Below are positions 49,526 through 59,500 of a stretch of DNA of 64,000 nucleotides, piece by piece (positions within the stretch are counted from its first letter, which is position 1; every line of letters starts with the position of its first letter). A model generated the notes under the pieces. That model was not told the DNA's origin and ran no database searches. It saw only the letters and a program-made list of their open reading frames with translations. The position numbers and the translations under genes were made by a program. The DNA comes from Termitidicoccus mucosus (lineage in GTDB: Bacteria; Verrucomicrobiota; Verrucomicrobiia; Opitutales; Opitutaceae). The stretch covers positions 1,736,001-1,800,000 of the forward strand of contig NZ_CP109796.1 of the NCBI RefSeq assembly GCF_038725785.1. Reading direction: 5' to 3'.

Positions 49526-51424
49526 ATGATTCCTCTCCGTCTTTGCCCGTCCGCCGCGCGGCTCCTCGCTGCGCTCCTCGCTCTCCTTCCCGCCGCCGTC
49601 GCGCCCACGGCGGATGCAGCCGACACCCGCACCGTCACCTTCCAAAACGGCGCCGGCGGCTACTCTGGCGCGCGCGAAACCGTCATCGTCTTCGACAAGG
49701 ATTCCGCCGCCGATCCCCAGACCCTCTGGATTGACCGGGAATACAAGGAAAAGAGCAACACCCTCGTCACCGAAAAGCAGGCGCTCCTCCGCTTCTCCGG
49801 CCTCTTCGGCTCCGCACCCGGCCAGATTTCCCCCGGAGCCGCCGTCACCAAGGCCGTCCTCACCCTCCGCACCGGCAAAAGCAAGGGCGCCAACTCCACC
49901 CACCGCATCCTTTTCAACCGGATGCTGGTCCCTTGGAATGAGCGCGCCTCCTGGGACACCCAAACCTGGAACTCCGACGGCATCCAGGCCGACGGCAGGG
50001 AAGCCGTCTCCGTCACCGACGCCCTCTTCGTCCCCCATCAGATCGACACCGCCTACAACATAGACGTCACCGCCTCCCTCCGCGCCTGGGCCGCCGGCGC
50101 CCCCAACCACGGCTGGGTCCTCCGCGATGTCCGCGACCAACTCAATCCCGCGGGTCTCGTCTCCTCCCTCGTCTCCACGGTCTCCCGCCGCCCCCTCCTC
50201 ACCGTCACCTACGAGCCCGTCGCCATCCCCGTCCCCTCCGTCACCGCGCTGTCCGCCGTGCCCGCCGGCCCCGGCGCCGCCACGCTTTCCCTGCGTCCCT
50301 CCGGCGCCATCGGCGGCGGCAAACTCACCGTCGTCTTCCAGGGCCGCCCCGCCTCCCCGGCGCCCGATTATAAAATCGCCCTCATCCCCGACACCCAATA
50401 TTATACCCGGCCCCGGTTCGGCGGCACCACCCAGATGCTCGTCTCCCAAATGGACTGGCTCGCCGCCAACGCCAAAAAACTCGGCATCGTCTGCGCCCTC
50501 CAGCTCGGCGACATCTCCGATACCGGCGACGCTGACGAGAACGAATGGCGCAACGCCTCCAAACACGGCCTCTACCTCCTCGAGAATCCAAAAACCACCG
50601 GCCTCCCCGAGGGCCTTCCCTACAGCCCCGCCGTCGGCAACCACGACCAGCGCTACCGCAACCACAACGGCGAAATCGTCTGGGACGGCCCCGCCAAGCT
50701 ATACAATAAATATTTCGGCGTGGAGCACTTTCAGGACAAATCCTATTATGGCGGGCACTACGGCAACGATAACAACAACCACTATATGCTCGTCGATGCC
50801 GGCGCCGAAAAACTCATCCTGATCTCCCTCGAATTCAAGCGTCCCTCCACCGATCCCGGCGTCCTCAAGTGGGCCTCCGCCCTCCTCGACCGGCACGCCG
50901 ACCGCCGCGCCATCCTCGTCACCCACGGCGCCCTGCTTCCCGGCATCCCGGGCGAGTTCCTCGCCGACGGCGCCGCCGCCCACAAGGCCCTGCGTCATCA
51001 CAAAAACCTCATGCTCATCATCGGCGGCCATGTCACCGGCGAAGGCCGCCGCACCGATGTCTTCGAGGGCGCGACCGTCCACTCCATCCTCCAGGACTTC
51101 CAGTTCGACGGCAAGGGCGGCGAGGGCTTCCTCGGCCTTATCACCTGCTCGCCGGGACAGAATAAAATCCGCGTGCAAACCTACTCGCCCTGGACAAACA
51201 CCTGGCGCACCGACCCCGACGGCGACTACACGCTCGACTACGACTTCGGCGCGGCCCGCGCGGACTTCGCCGAGCTGGGCCGCGTCAACGCGGACGACGG
51301 CGCCACCGCGTCATTCCGCTGGGAAAACCTGAAACCCGGCTCCGCCTTCGAATGGCGCGCCGAGGTCTCCAACGGCAAAAAATCCACCCTCACCGAACCG
51401 CAGGTTTTTGAAGCATCCCGATGA
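49526..51424 (+). CDS. Secreted metallophosphoesterase with N-terminal DNRLRE/CBM96-like domain (copy 2)
   Basis: A 632-residue paralogue of the protein at 43357-45282, matching along its whole length. Leader: ARLLAALLALLPAAVAPTADA. The DNRLRE domain shows VTFQNGAGGYSGARETVIV, QALLRFSGLFG and YNIDVTASLRAWAAG. The catalytic domain has IPDTQYYTRPRFGG (again DxQ), QLGDISDTGD, VGNHDQRYRNHNG, VTHGALLPGIPGEF and IIGGHVTGEGRRTD, then a C-terminal Fn3-like strand set (ASFRWENLKPGSAFEWRAEV). Its stop overlaps the start of EEP2 (ATGA at 51421-51424), mirroring the lacZ-MPE junction. Conservation of both copies within one locus argues that they have distinct substrates or linkage preferences. Confidence 0.9.
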   Translation: MIPLRLCPSAARLLAALLALLPAAVAPTADAADTRTVTFQNGAGGYSGARETVIVFDKDSAADPQTLWIDREYKEKSNTLVTEKQALLRFSGLFGSAPGQISPGAAVTKAVLTLRTGKSKGANSTHRILFNRMLVPWNERASWDTQTWNSDGIQADGREAVSVTDALFVPHQIDTAYNIDVTASLRAWAAGAPNHGWVLRDVRDQLNPAGLVSSLVSTVSRRPLLTVTYEPVAIPVPSVTALSAVPAGPGAATLSLRPSGAIGGGKLTVVFQGRPASPAPDYKIALIPDTQYYTRPRFGGTTQMLVSQMDWLAANAKKLGIVCALQLGDISDTGDADENEWRNASKHGLYLLENPKTTGLPEGLPYSPAVGNHDQRYRNHNGEIVWDGPAKLYNKYFGVEHFQDKSYYGGHYGNDNNNHYMLVDAGAEKLILISLEFKRPSTDPGVLKWASALLDRHADRRAILVTHGALLPGIPGEFLADGAAAHKALRHHKNLMLIIGGHVTGEGRRTDVFEGATVHSILQDFQFDGKGGEGFLGLITCSPGQNKIRVQTYSPWTNTWRTDPDGDYTLDYDFGAARADFAELGRVNADDGATASFRWENLKPGSAFEWRAEVSNGKKSTLTEPQVFEASR

Positions 51425-52380
51425 CCCCCGCACACCATGCCGCCTTCCGCGCGGGACTGCTCCTGCTCCTCGCGCTTGTTCTCCCCGCCCGCGCCGCCAC
51501 CGCGCAGGCGCCCGCCGCGCCCGTGCGCGTGCTCACCTTCAACATCCTCGCCTCCCAGCCGTCGTGGGAAAAGAGCGCCAAATGCGAGCCTTGGGCCGTC
51601 CGCAAACCCATTGTCCTCGAAATCATGCGCGACTGCTCCGGCGGCGCGCCCTACGATTTCATCGGCACGCAGGAAACCGCCGTCCACCCCGACGCCGCGC
51701 TGCACCAAGTCAACCAGCTCGCCGACGCCCTGCCCGGCTACGATTCCCTCTACGCCGCGTGCAGCGGCGAGCGAAACGGCAAAACCCACCAGGAATTTTC
51801 CCTTTCCAACATGATCTTCTGGCGCAAGGACCGCTGGAAAATCGACCGCGCCGACCATGGCACCTTCTGGCTCTCCGACACCCCCGAGGCCCCCGGCTCC
51901 AACCAATGGGCGCCCGGCGGCAAGGGCGGCAAACGCAACGTCACCTACGGCCTGTTTCATGAAATCGCCGACGGCAAACGCACCGGCAGAAAGGTGTATT
52001 TCTTCAACACACACCTCAACGTCTTCGTGCCCGGGGCCCGCGCGCAATCCGCGTTCCTCATCATGGAGCGCATCCAAAAGCGCTGGACCCAGTCCGCGCC
52101 GGTGATTTTGACGGGCGACTTCAATTCCAAACGCGATTCGATTGTATATAAATATCTCACCGGCGCGCCGGTGGACTTTGAAAACGAACGACACGCCCCG
52201 CCGCTGGCGCTGTCCGAGGCGTTTGCCGCGGCCGGTCCGCAAAACGACCTGCCGGGCATCGACTTTATATTCTCGACCGGCGGGCTGGGACCGCGCTCCG
52301 CCGCCAAAATCACCACCCGCCGCGACGGCGTCCGCCCGAGCGACCATTACCCCGTCGAGGCGGTGCTCGAATGGAAATAA
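51421..52380 (+). CDS. Secreted endonuclease/exonuclease/phosphatase-fold phosphodiesterase (EEP2)
   Basis: A 319-residue exported EEP enzyme. The ATG overlaps the previous stop, so it is likely translationally coupled. Leader core: FRAGLLLLLALVLPARAATA. Motifs: VLTFNILASQPSW, IGTQETAVHP, FFNTHLNVF, LTGDFNSKRDS, GIDFIFSTG and PSDHYPVEAVLEW. All catalytic positions match EEP1 at 38614, but the loop around the active site differs (SKCEPWAVRKPIVLEIMRD here, a shorter helix there), so specificity may differ. It precedes the second OPA transporter by 43 bases. Confidence 0.9.
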   Translation: MTPAHHAAFRAGLLLLLALVLPARAATAQAPAAPVRVLTFNILASQPSWEKSAKCEPWAVRKPIVLEIMRDCSGGAPYDFIGTQETAVHPDAALHQVNQLADALPGYDSLYAACSGERNGKTHQEFSLSNMIFWRKDRWKIDRADHGTFWLSDTPEAPGSNQWAPGGKGGKRNVTYGLFHEIADGKRTGRKVYFFNTHLNVFVPGARAQSAFLIMERIQKRWTQSAPVILTGDFNSKRDSIVYKYLTGAPVDFENERHAPPLALSEAFAAAGPQNDLPGIDFIFSTGGLGPRSAAKITTRRDGVRPSDHYPVEAVLEWK

Positions 52381-52423
52381 AAAGCGCCGTTTCGTTTTAT
52401 AAATAAATCCCGCATCCCCGCCC

Positions 52424-53911
52424 ATGTTCAAACGCCTCCTTGCCTTTTTCCGCGTCAGCGCGCCCTCCGCCAACCGCCTTCCGCCCGGCGACGAAACGGA
52501 TGCGCTTTACAAGCGCCTGCGCTGGCAGGTTTTTCTGGCCGGCACCGTCGGCTACAGCCTGTTTTATGTCTGCCGCACCACGCTCAACGTGATCAAAAAA
52601 CCCATGCTGGACGCCGGACTGGTTGACGCCAGCCAGCTCGGCTACGTCGGCTCCGCGCTGCTCTTCGCCTATGCCATCGGCAAGTGCGTCAACGGTTTCT
52701 TCGCCGACCACTCCAATATCAAGCGTTTCATGGCGGCCGGCCTCGCAGTCTCGGCCTGCGCCAACCTCGTCATGGGAGTGATGGGCTTCACCGCCGGGCT
52801 GGTTTCAAGCGCAACCCTGACCGTCATCTTCGCGGTGATGTGGACGGTGAGCGGTTGGGGACAGTCTGTCGGCTCGCCCTGCGCGGTCATCGGGCTGACA
52901 CGCTGGTATCCCTTGAAACAGCGCGGCACCTACTACGGCTTTTTCAGCCTGAGCCATAACCTCGGCGAATTTTTGTCCTACGTGCTTGTGGGCATCGTGG
53001 TTTCCATCGCCGGCTGGCAATGGGGTTTCTGGGGCGCGGCGTTCGCCGGCGCGCTGGGCGTGCTCGCGATTTTGTTCATGTTGCACGACAACCCCGAAAG
53101 TCGCGGTCTGCCACGCATCGAGGTGCTCACCGGCGAGTCAATCGCGCAAACCGCCGCGCCCGCCGAAAGCACGCTCTCGCTTCAAATGCTGGCGATGCGC
53201 ACGCCCGGGGTGTGGATACTCGCCGCATCCAGCGCGTTCATGTATATGGCGCGTTACGCGGTGAACAGTTGGGGCGTGCTCTTTTTGCAGGAGACAAAGG
53301 AGCCTCTGCTGGTGACGCTGGAGCCTGGCGTCCGGTCTATCATCAAGTTTTTTGGCAAAGACAGCGGGGACGGGAATTTTCTGCTGCTCGTGGCCACGAG
53401 TATCATTTCCATTAACGCCCTCCTCGGCATCCTCGGCACCGTGCTCTCGGGCTGGTTTTCCGACAGGTTTTTCAAAGGCGACCGCCGTCTGCCGGCTTTG
53501 ATGTTCGGCGTGCTCTACAGCATCTCGCTCGCGCTTTTCCTATACGGAGGCGACAGCCCGTTCATTAATATTCTGAGCATGGTTTTGTTCGGCATCGCGG
53601 TCGGCGTGCTCATCTGTTTCCTCGGCGGCCTGATGGCGGTCGACCTCGTGCCGCGCAAGGCCACCGGCGCGGCGATGGGCGTTGTCGGCATGGCCAGTTA
53701 CATCGCGGCCGGCTTGCAGGAAATCTTGAGCGGCTGGCTCATCGACTCGCGCGCCGTCGTGGTCGATGGTGTCAAGCACCACGACTTCAGCCACGCCGCC
53801 TTCTTTTGGGTCGCGGCGTCCGTCATCTCATTCCTGCTCCTTCTGCCCCTCCTCGGGGGCAAATCCAAGGCCGCCCGCCCCGAGCGCGGAAAAAATTCCT
53901 CTCAATCATGA
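52424..53911 (+). CDS. OPA-family organophosphate transporter (second copy)
   Basis: A 495-residue inner-membrane MFS protein of the organophosphate:phosphate antiporter family, with about 12 membrane segments. Family landmarks are LFYVCRTTLNVIKKPM (Arg at the position of GlpT R45), FSLSHNLGE (the GlpT H165 position) and MYMARYAVNSWGVLFLQ (Arg at the R269 position). It resembles the UhpC/UhpT/PgtP branch more than GlpT, so it may carry a hexose phosphate, phosphoglycerate or a glycerophosphodiester, or act as a sensor. It sits between EEP2 and the metallo-beta-lactamase-fold gene and overlaps the latter (ATGA). A second transporter with phosphate-binding residues supports the idea that this locus takes up phosphorylated products. 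Confidence 0.87.
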   Translation: MFKRLLAFFRVSAPSANRLPPGDETDALYKRLRWQVFLAGTVGYSLFYVCRTTLNVIKKPMLDAGLVDASQLGYVGSALLFAYAIGKCVNGFFADHSNIKRFMAAGLAVSACANLVMGVMGFTAGLVSSATLTVIFAVMWTVSGWGQSVGSPCAVIGLTRWYPLKQRGTYYGFFSLSHNLGEFLSYVLVGIVVSIAGWQWGFWGAAFAGALGVLAILFMLHDNPESRGLPRIEVLTGESIAQTAAPAESTLSLQMLAMRTPGVWILAASSAFMYMARYAVNSWGVLFLQETKEPLLVTLEPGVRSIIKFFGKDSGDGNFLLLVATSIISINALLGILGTVLSGWFSDRFFKGDRRLPALMFGVLYSISLALFLYGGDSPFINILSMVLFGIAVGVLICFLGGLMAVDLVPRKATGAAMGVVGMASYIAAGLQEILSGWLIDSRAVVVDGVKHHDFSHAAFFWVAASVISFLLLLPLLGGKSKAARPERGKNSSQS

Positions 53912-54921
53912 CGACACTTCTTCGTATGGGAAAAAAACTTCTCCTCCTCGCGCTCCTGCTGCCGGTGATTTCCGCCGGGCAGGCGACTGAAAACGACGCC
54001 GCCCAGACCATGGAGCGGCTCTGGAAAACCTCCCCCTTTCTGCTGGACGGGGAAAGGGCCGCCCTCCTGAAAACGATCCAGGGGTATTCCGAGAAACTGC
54101 CCCACGAGCCGTTCAAGGAATATCTGGCCGCCGGTGAGGAGGACGCCGCCGACATGGAGCGAGGCCGCCCCATCCTGGTTTGCTACCGGCGGGCCTTTGA
54201 CCGCATCAGGAACGAGGTCGAGAGCACGAAGGTCGAGCAGGGGACCGCGGTCGTCTGGCTGCTTTACAACATGGGAATCGTGGTGAAGACGCCCTCCGGC
54301 TGCTTCGGCGTGGACATCAACCATCGTCTGGCGGAAAAACTCGAGCCCCTGCTGGATTTTCTCTGCGTGACGCATAATCACGGAGACCACAAAAGCGTGG
54401 AATTGATGGACGCGATGCGCGCCCGCGGCAAACCGGTGCTGTCCAATTTTTATCGGAAGGACGGCAAGTATTGCTCGAAGGAACCGGCGAATTACCAGAT
54501 CGGGGCCTTTTCCATCCGCACGGCCATGGCCGACCACAACGAAAAGCTGCCGAAATTCGTCACGATGTTCCGGGTGGATTGCGGCGAGGATTCGGGCGGC
54601 TTCTCGCTGCTTCATTGCGGGGACTCCAACTTCACCCCCTCGCAGTTCAAGCCCGTGCAGGGGCCGGTCGGCCTGCTCGTCCTCCGCTACGGAGACCCGG
54701 CGGAAAACCGGATTCTGGACGCGGCGCCGGGCGACGGCCAGGTCCGGCCCGTTTGCGCGGCCTTGTCCCATGTGATCGAACTGCGGCACGACATCGAAAA
54801 ATCCCCGCGTCGGCGCACCCTTGATTATGCCATGGACAACACCGCCAAAATACACTGCCGGCAAACCATCCTGCCGTTTTGGGGCGAGAAATTGATTTGG
54901 AAGAATGGCAAACTGCAATGA
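53908..54921 (+). CDS. Secreted metallo-beta-lactamase-fold hydrolase
   Basis: A 337-residue protein with leader KKLLLLALLLPVISAGQA. ATG 53908 overlaps the transporter stop codon; ATG 53926 is an equally good leader start. The MBL metal motif THNHGDHKS gives H156, H158, D160 and H161; downstream candidates are HCGDSN and the C-terminal HVIELRHD. An N-terminal helical region (residues about 25-110) precedes the MBL domain. MBL-fold enzymes hydrolyse phosphodiesters (N-acyl-phosphatidylethanolamine phospholipase D type), lactones, RNA and other substrates. A phosphodiesterase role fits this locus but is inference. Confidence 0.83.
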   Translation: MTTLLRMGKKLLLLALLLPVISAGQATENDAAQTMERLWKTSPFLLDGERAALLKTIQGYSEKLPHEPFKEYLAAGEEDAADMERGRPILVCYRRAFDRIRNEVESTKVEQGTAVVWLLYNMGIVVKTPSGCFGVDINHRLAEKLEPLLDFLCVTHNHGDHKSVELMDAMRARGKPVLSNFYRKDGKYCSKEPANYQIGAFSIRTAMADHNEKLPKFVTMFRVDCGEDSGGFSLLHCGDSNFTPSQFKPVQGPVGLLVLRYGDPAENRILDAAPGDGQVRPVCAALSHVIELRHDIEKSPRRRTLDYAMDNTAKIHCRQTILPFWGEKLIWKNGKLQ

Positions 54922-55066
54922 AGGCAGAACCCACCCCGCCTCTTCCGATGTAAGTCCGACTCAACATAACGTCACCCTGTCGAAATCTTTCCTCTTTATT
55001 CTTTCCTCTTTCTCCCGGCACGCGCCTTCCCTCTTCACCAACCGCGAAACCACCCGAAACCCAAAA

Positions 55067-56311
55067 ATGACCCATCCCGCCATGCAACGCCGCCAGTTCA
55101 TCACCGCCATTGGCGCCCTCGGCGCCACCGCCGCCGCCGGCATCCAGCCCCGCCTCAACGCCGCGCCCGACGCGCCCAAGCCCGCCGACGACGGCCCCCT
55201 CCTCGCCGGCACTCCCGCCGTCTTCGCCCCCTCGCCCTCCGGCTTCACCGTCACCCTCCCCGTCCGCCGCGCCGCCGCCGCGTGGGTCGAATACGGCGAG
55301 ACCAAGGACCTCGGTCTCCGCGCCGGTTGCGACCCGTTCGGCTTCGTCCCGCAGGACGACACCGCCGTCAAAATCCGCGTCTCTGGCCTCAAGCCCGGCA
55401 CCCGCTACTACTGGCGCGCCACCCTCCGCCCCAACGGCGACCTCGACCCCGCCGCCGAAATCCGCACCGACACCTACACCGCCAAAACCCTCGATCCCGC
55501 CGCCGCCGCCACCCGCTTCTCCGTCTGGAACGACACCCACGACCAGGCCGCCACCATCCAGTCCCTCTTCGGTCTCCGCAACGCCAAGGACGACTTCCTC
55601 CTCTGGAACGGCGACCTCAGCAACAACGTCAACGACCCCGCCCTCCTCCCCGGCCTCTACGTCTCCCCAAAAAAAGTGGATCTCGCCAAAGGCCCCCCGA
55701 TTCTCCTCACCCAAGGCAACCACGACCACCGCGGCCTCCACGCCCGCGGCATGCACCGCTACGTCGACTTCCCCGGCGACCGCTCCTACTACGCCTTCCG
55801 CTCCGGTCCCGTCGCCTTCGTCGCCCTCGACACCGGCGAGGACAAGCCCGACACCCACCCCTCCTTCAAAGGCGTCCCCGCCAGCGAACCCCACCTCGCC
55901 GAGCAAGCCCGCTGGCTCGCCGAAATCATCGCCCTCCCCGGTTTCCGCGACGCCCCCTACCGCGTCGTCTTCTGCCACATCCCCCTCCGCTGGACCAACG
56001 AAGGCCCGCAAGACTACGCCAAAAAAGGCTTCGACCGTGTCAGCCTCCGCGGCCGCGCCGCCTGGCACGACAGCCTCGTGCGCTGGGGCGCGCAAATCAT
56101 CATCTCCGGCCATGTCCACCGCGCCGGCCTCCTCGCGCCCGACGCCCGCTTCCCCTATGCGCAACTCCTCGGCGGCGGTCCCGGCAGGAGCGCCAACGAT
56201 CACCCCACCGTCATCACCGGGGACGCCGACGCCCGCCAGTTCCGCATCACCTGCACCCGCGTCGAGGACAACGAAACCCTCCACGACCTCGTCCTCAAAC
56301 CCCTCGCCTGA
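55067..56311 (+). CDS. Tat-type exported metallophosphoesterase (purple acid phosphatase-like)
   Basis: A 414-residue exported enzyme. MQRRQFITAIGALGATAAAG is a twin-arginine-type leader, suggesting that it folds with its metals before export. The start is ATG 55067, or ATG 55082 just before the twin arginines. Residues about 50-140 are an Fn3-like domain as in purple acid phosphatases (AAAWVEYGETKDLGL, VSGLKPGTRYYWRATLRPNG). The metal-binding part reads WNDTHDQAAT, WNGDLSNN, TQGNHDHRG, FCHIPLRWTNEG and ISGHVHRAG. The first motif is DTH. B. subtilis PhoD, a related fold, degrades wall teichoic acid, which is one reason to consider that substrate here. The spacer that follows holds a palindromic element. 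Confidence 0.88.
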   Translation: MTHPAMQRRQFITAIGALGATAAAGIQPRLNAAPDAPKPADDGPLLAGTPAVFAPSPSGFTVTLPVRRAAAAWVEYGETKDLGLRAGCDPFGFVPQDDTAVKIRVSGLKPGTRYYWRATLRPNGDLDPAAEIRTDTYTAKTLDPAAAATRFSVWNDTHDQAATIQSLFGLRNAKDDFLLWNGDLSNNVNDPALLPGLYVSPKKVDLAKGPPILLTQGNHDHRGLHARGMHRYVDFPGDRSYYAFRSGPVAFVALDTGEDKPDTHPSFKGVPASEPHLAEQARWLAEIIALPGFRDAPYRVVFCHIPLRWTNEGPQDYAKKGFDRVSLRGRAAWHDSLVRWGAQIIISGHVHRAGLLAPDARFPYAQLLGGGPGRSANDHPTVITGDADARQFRITCTRVEDNETLHDLVLKPLA

Positions 56312-56403
56312 ACCGTGCCGCGGAAGGGCCAGGGCCGCGTCCCCGTCGCCCGACGTGCGTCAGCGCGCCCGAAGTGGCACGGGCGTCTCGCCTGTGGGGT
56401 CGA

Positions 56404-56461
56404 GTGGCATGGGCGTCCCCGCCCATGTCCGTAGACCTCATGGCCGGGACGCCCATGCCAC
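56404..56461. repeat. Palindromic element (family F)
   Basis: GTGGCATGGGCGTCCC (56404-56419) and GGGACGCCCATGCCAC (56446-56461) are perfect 16-base inverted repeats. A related word GTGGCACGGGCGTC lies just upstream (56384). This is the spacer of 271 bases between the Tat-type enzyme and the chimera. Confidence 0.85.
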
Positions 56462-56582
56462 GCACCCCGACGCCGGTGATATTTATTTTCCCGGCGGACC
56501 GGGTCGGGGTTGTTTTTATTCTCGTCCCATTAAAAAATAAAAGCACTTCCCCGCCCCGTCACAACACTGCGGGCATTCGCTT

Positions 56583-59500
56583 ATGAAATCCGCCCTCGCC
56601 CTCCTTTCCTCCCTCGCGTTCGCGCTGGCCTCCGCCGCCACCGCGCTCCACGCAGCCGATATCTATTGGGGCGGCGGCACCGGGGCCATCACCGACGACA
56701 ACTGGTATTCCGACGCCGCCCTCACCACACCCGTCACCCGCACCGCCGCCGATGTCATCAACCTCGCCACTGGCACCCTCCGCATCATCACCACCGCCAC
56801 CGTCTATGACACCAACATCGCCCCCGGTGCCGGCGACAACGCCGCCGTCATCGTCTCCGGCACATGGAACAACACCAACGGCGAACTCTCCATCGCCCAC
56901 GGCACCGGCGGCGCCGGCGCGCTCACCATCCTCGCCGGCGGCACCGTCCGCGCCAACACCTTCTACATCGGCAATTACGGCTCCGGCACCTTCCACCTCG
57001 CCCAAGGCGCCATGCTCGCCAACTCCGCCAACGCCTTCCTCGCCCGCAACGCCGGCGGCTCCGGCACCGCCACCATAGACGGCGCATGGACCGTCGGCGC
57101 CATCGGCAACACCTCCAACGGCTACCTCATCGTCGGCAACACCGCCGGCACCGGCGCCCCCAGCACCAACCTCCTCGCCATCGGGCAAACCGGCGCCGTC
57201 ATCGTCTCCGCCACTTCCAATTACGGCTACATCCGCATCGGCCAGGGCATCAGCACCACCGGCACCGTCATCGTTCACGGTCTCCTCCAAACACAAGGCG
57301 TCAACGTCATCAACTCCATCGGCTATTCGGGCAACAACCGCGACGCCGCCGACACCGCCGCCACCGGCGTCCTCGTCATCGGCACCACCGGCACCGTCAT
57401 CTTCTCCGGCACCGAGACATCCCTCGGCCACTTCGGCCTCGGCTCCGGCGACACCTACCGCGCCAACGCCTCCGGCACCGCTTTCGTGGATGGCGTCTGG
57501 AAAAACGCCGGCAACCTCATCGTCGGCCGCTCCGGCGCCGGCCACCTCGAGATCGCCCAAACCGGCACCGTCACCGTCGGCACCTTCCTCGCCATTGCAC
57601 CCTACAACAGCGGCTCAAACGCCACCGGCAACACCGCCGGCCCCCAAGGCGGCACCGTCATCGTTGACGGCCTCCTCGCCATCGGCGACTACGTCACCAT
57701 CGGCGCCGGCGTTGCCACCGCAAACCTCCACATCACCCAAAACGGCACCGTCATCACCGGCACAAACGGCAGCGGCAACGGCTACGTCCAAGTCGGCCGC
57801 AACGGCTCCACCGCCGGCTCCGGCACCGCCGCCCCCGTCCCCGGCAACGCCATCGTGCAAGTGGACGGCCTGCTCGACATCGGCGGCGACTTCAACTTCG
57901 GCATGCGCAGCCAAACCGAACTCACCCTCGGCGCCGAAGGCAGCATCCTCGTCGCGGGCAACCACTACCAAAGTCCGCAAACCCTCCTTGCCTTCACCCC
58001 CGCCGCCGCGCGCGACCTCCCGCTCATCGCAGCCGCCGATGCCGCCTACATTTCCGGCACACTCAAAATCACCGGCCTCGACAACCTCGACGGCTACTCT
58101 GCCGCCGCGTCCGCCACCGCCGCCAGCGCATTGCCATGCATCACCGTTTTGAGCGCCGGCGCCGGCATCGAAGGCGAATTTAAAACAATCTCCATCACGC
58201 CCGCCCTCACCGGCACCACCGGTCTGCCCGACTATATTTACAACGGCAAAACCATCCTCGGCACCGCCCCCGGCACCGGCATCGGTGCCAGCAACGGCCC
58301 CGCCGAATACCGCGTCGGCCACCTTCTCGCCTGGCACGCCCCCGCCGCCAACGCCCACGGCGCCTTCACCATCCCCGCCGGCAAAACCTTCGTCCTCGAC
58401 CTCCCGCTCGCCGACCGCGCCGACGCCGCCGACATCGCCCTCGCCACCGGCTGGGACGGAAAATCCCTCGCCAAACGTGGCCCCGGCACCCTCGTCCTCG
58501 CCGCCCCCGCCACCCGCACCGGCGACACCACCGTCGAATCCGGCACCCTCCGCCTCGCCGCCGGCGGTGCCATTGCGAACACCGCCGTCTCCCTCGGCAA
58601 CCTCGTCAACCACGCCATCCTCGAAAGCGTCGCCCCCGCCGGCGGCGCCGCCTACCGTACCCTCACCGCCGCCACCCTCGCCGGCACCGGCACCATCATC
58701 CTCGCCGCCAGCGGCCCCGCCGACGACGCCCCCGGCGACCGCCTCATCATCACCGGCAACGCCGCCGGCGCGCACGCCGTCCTCGTCTCCATCAACAACG
58801 CCGCGCCCACGCCCGCCACCGCCGGCCAACTCGCCGCGCTCATCACCGTCACCGGCGGCAACACCGCCACCTTCAATCCCTCCGTCCCGCCCGCCGGCGT
58901 CACCGTCACCTTCGCCCCGCAAGGCGGTGCCCTCGCGTCCGACGCGCCCGCGCAAATCACCGTCACCCCTGGCGCCACCTACGGCAGCGCGCTGCCGAAC
59001 GGCACGCTGCCGACCCCCGTCCGCCCCGACGCCACCTTCGCCGGCTGGTTCACCGCCCCCGCCGCCGGCACCCAAGTCACCGCCGCCACCACCGTCGCCC
59101 CCGGCGCGAGCAACCACATCCTCTACGCCCGCTGGGTTGAAGGCCGCCACCCCGTCATCAACCCCGCCACCGACATCACCGCCGGCAACGACCTCTACGG
59201 CTCCATCGTTGACGACACCGGCGCCCCCGTGCCGAACGTCGTCGTCAGCGACGGTTTCCAATGCGTGAAAACCGGCGCCCGTGGCATCTACCAGATGAAA
59301 CGCACGGACAAGGGTAACAACATCAAGGCCCGCGTCGTCTTCTACTCCACCCCCGAAACCCACACCGTCAACACCGCCGCCGGCACCGCCCCCGGCCAAG
59401 CCCGCTTCCACACCAAACTCACCCCCGGCGTCAACCGCTACAACTTCGACCTCGTCCGCCTTCCCGCCAAGCAAACCGACTTCATCCTCCTCGGCGTCGG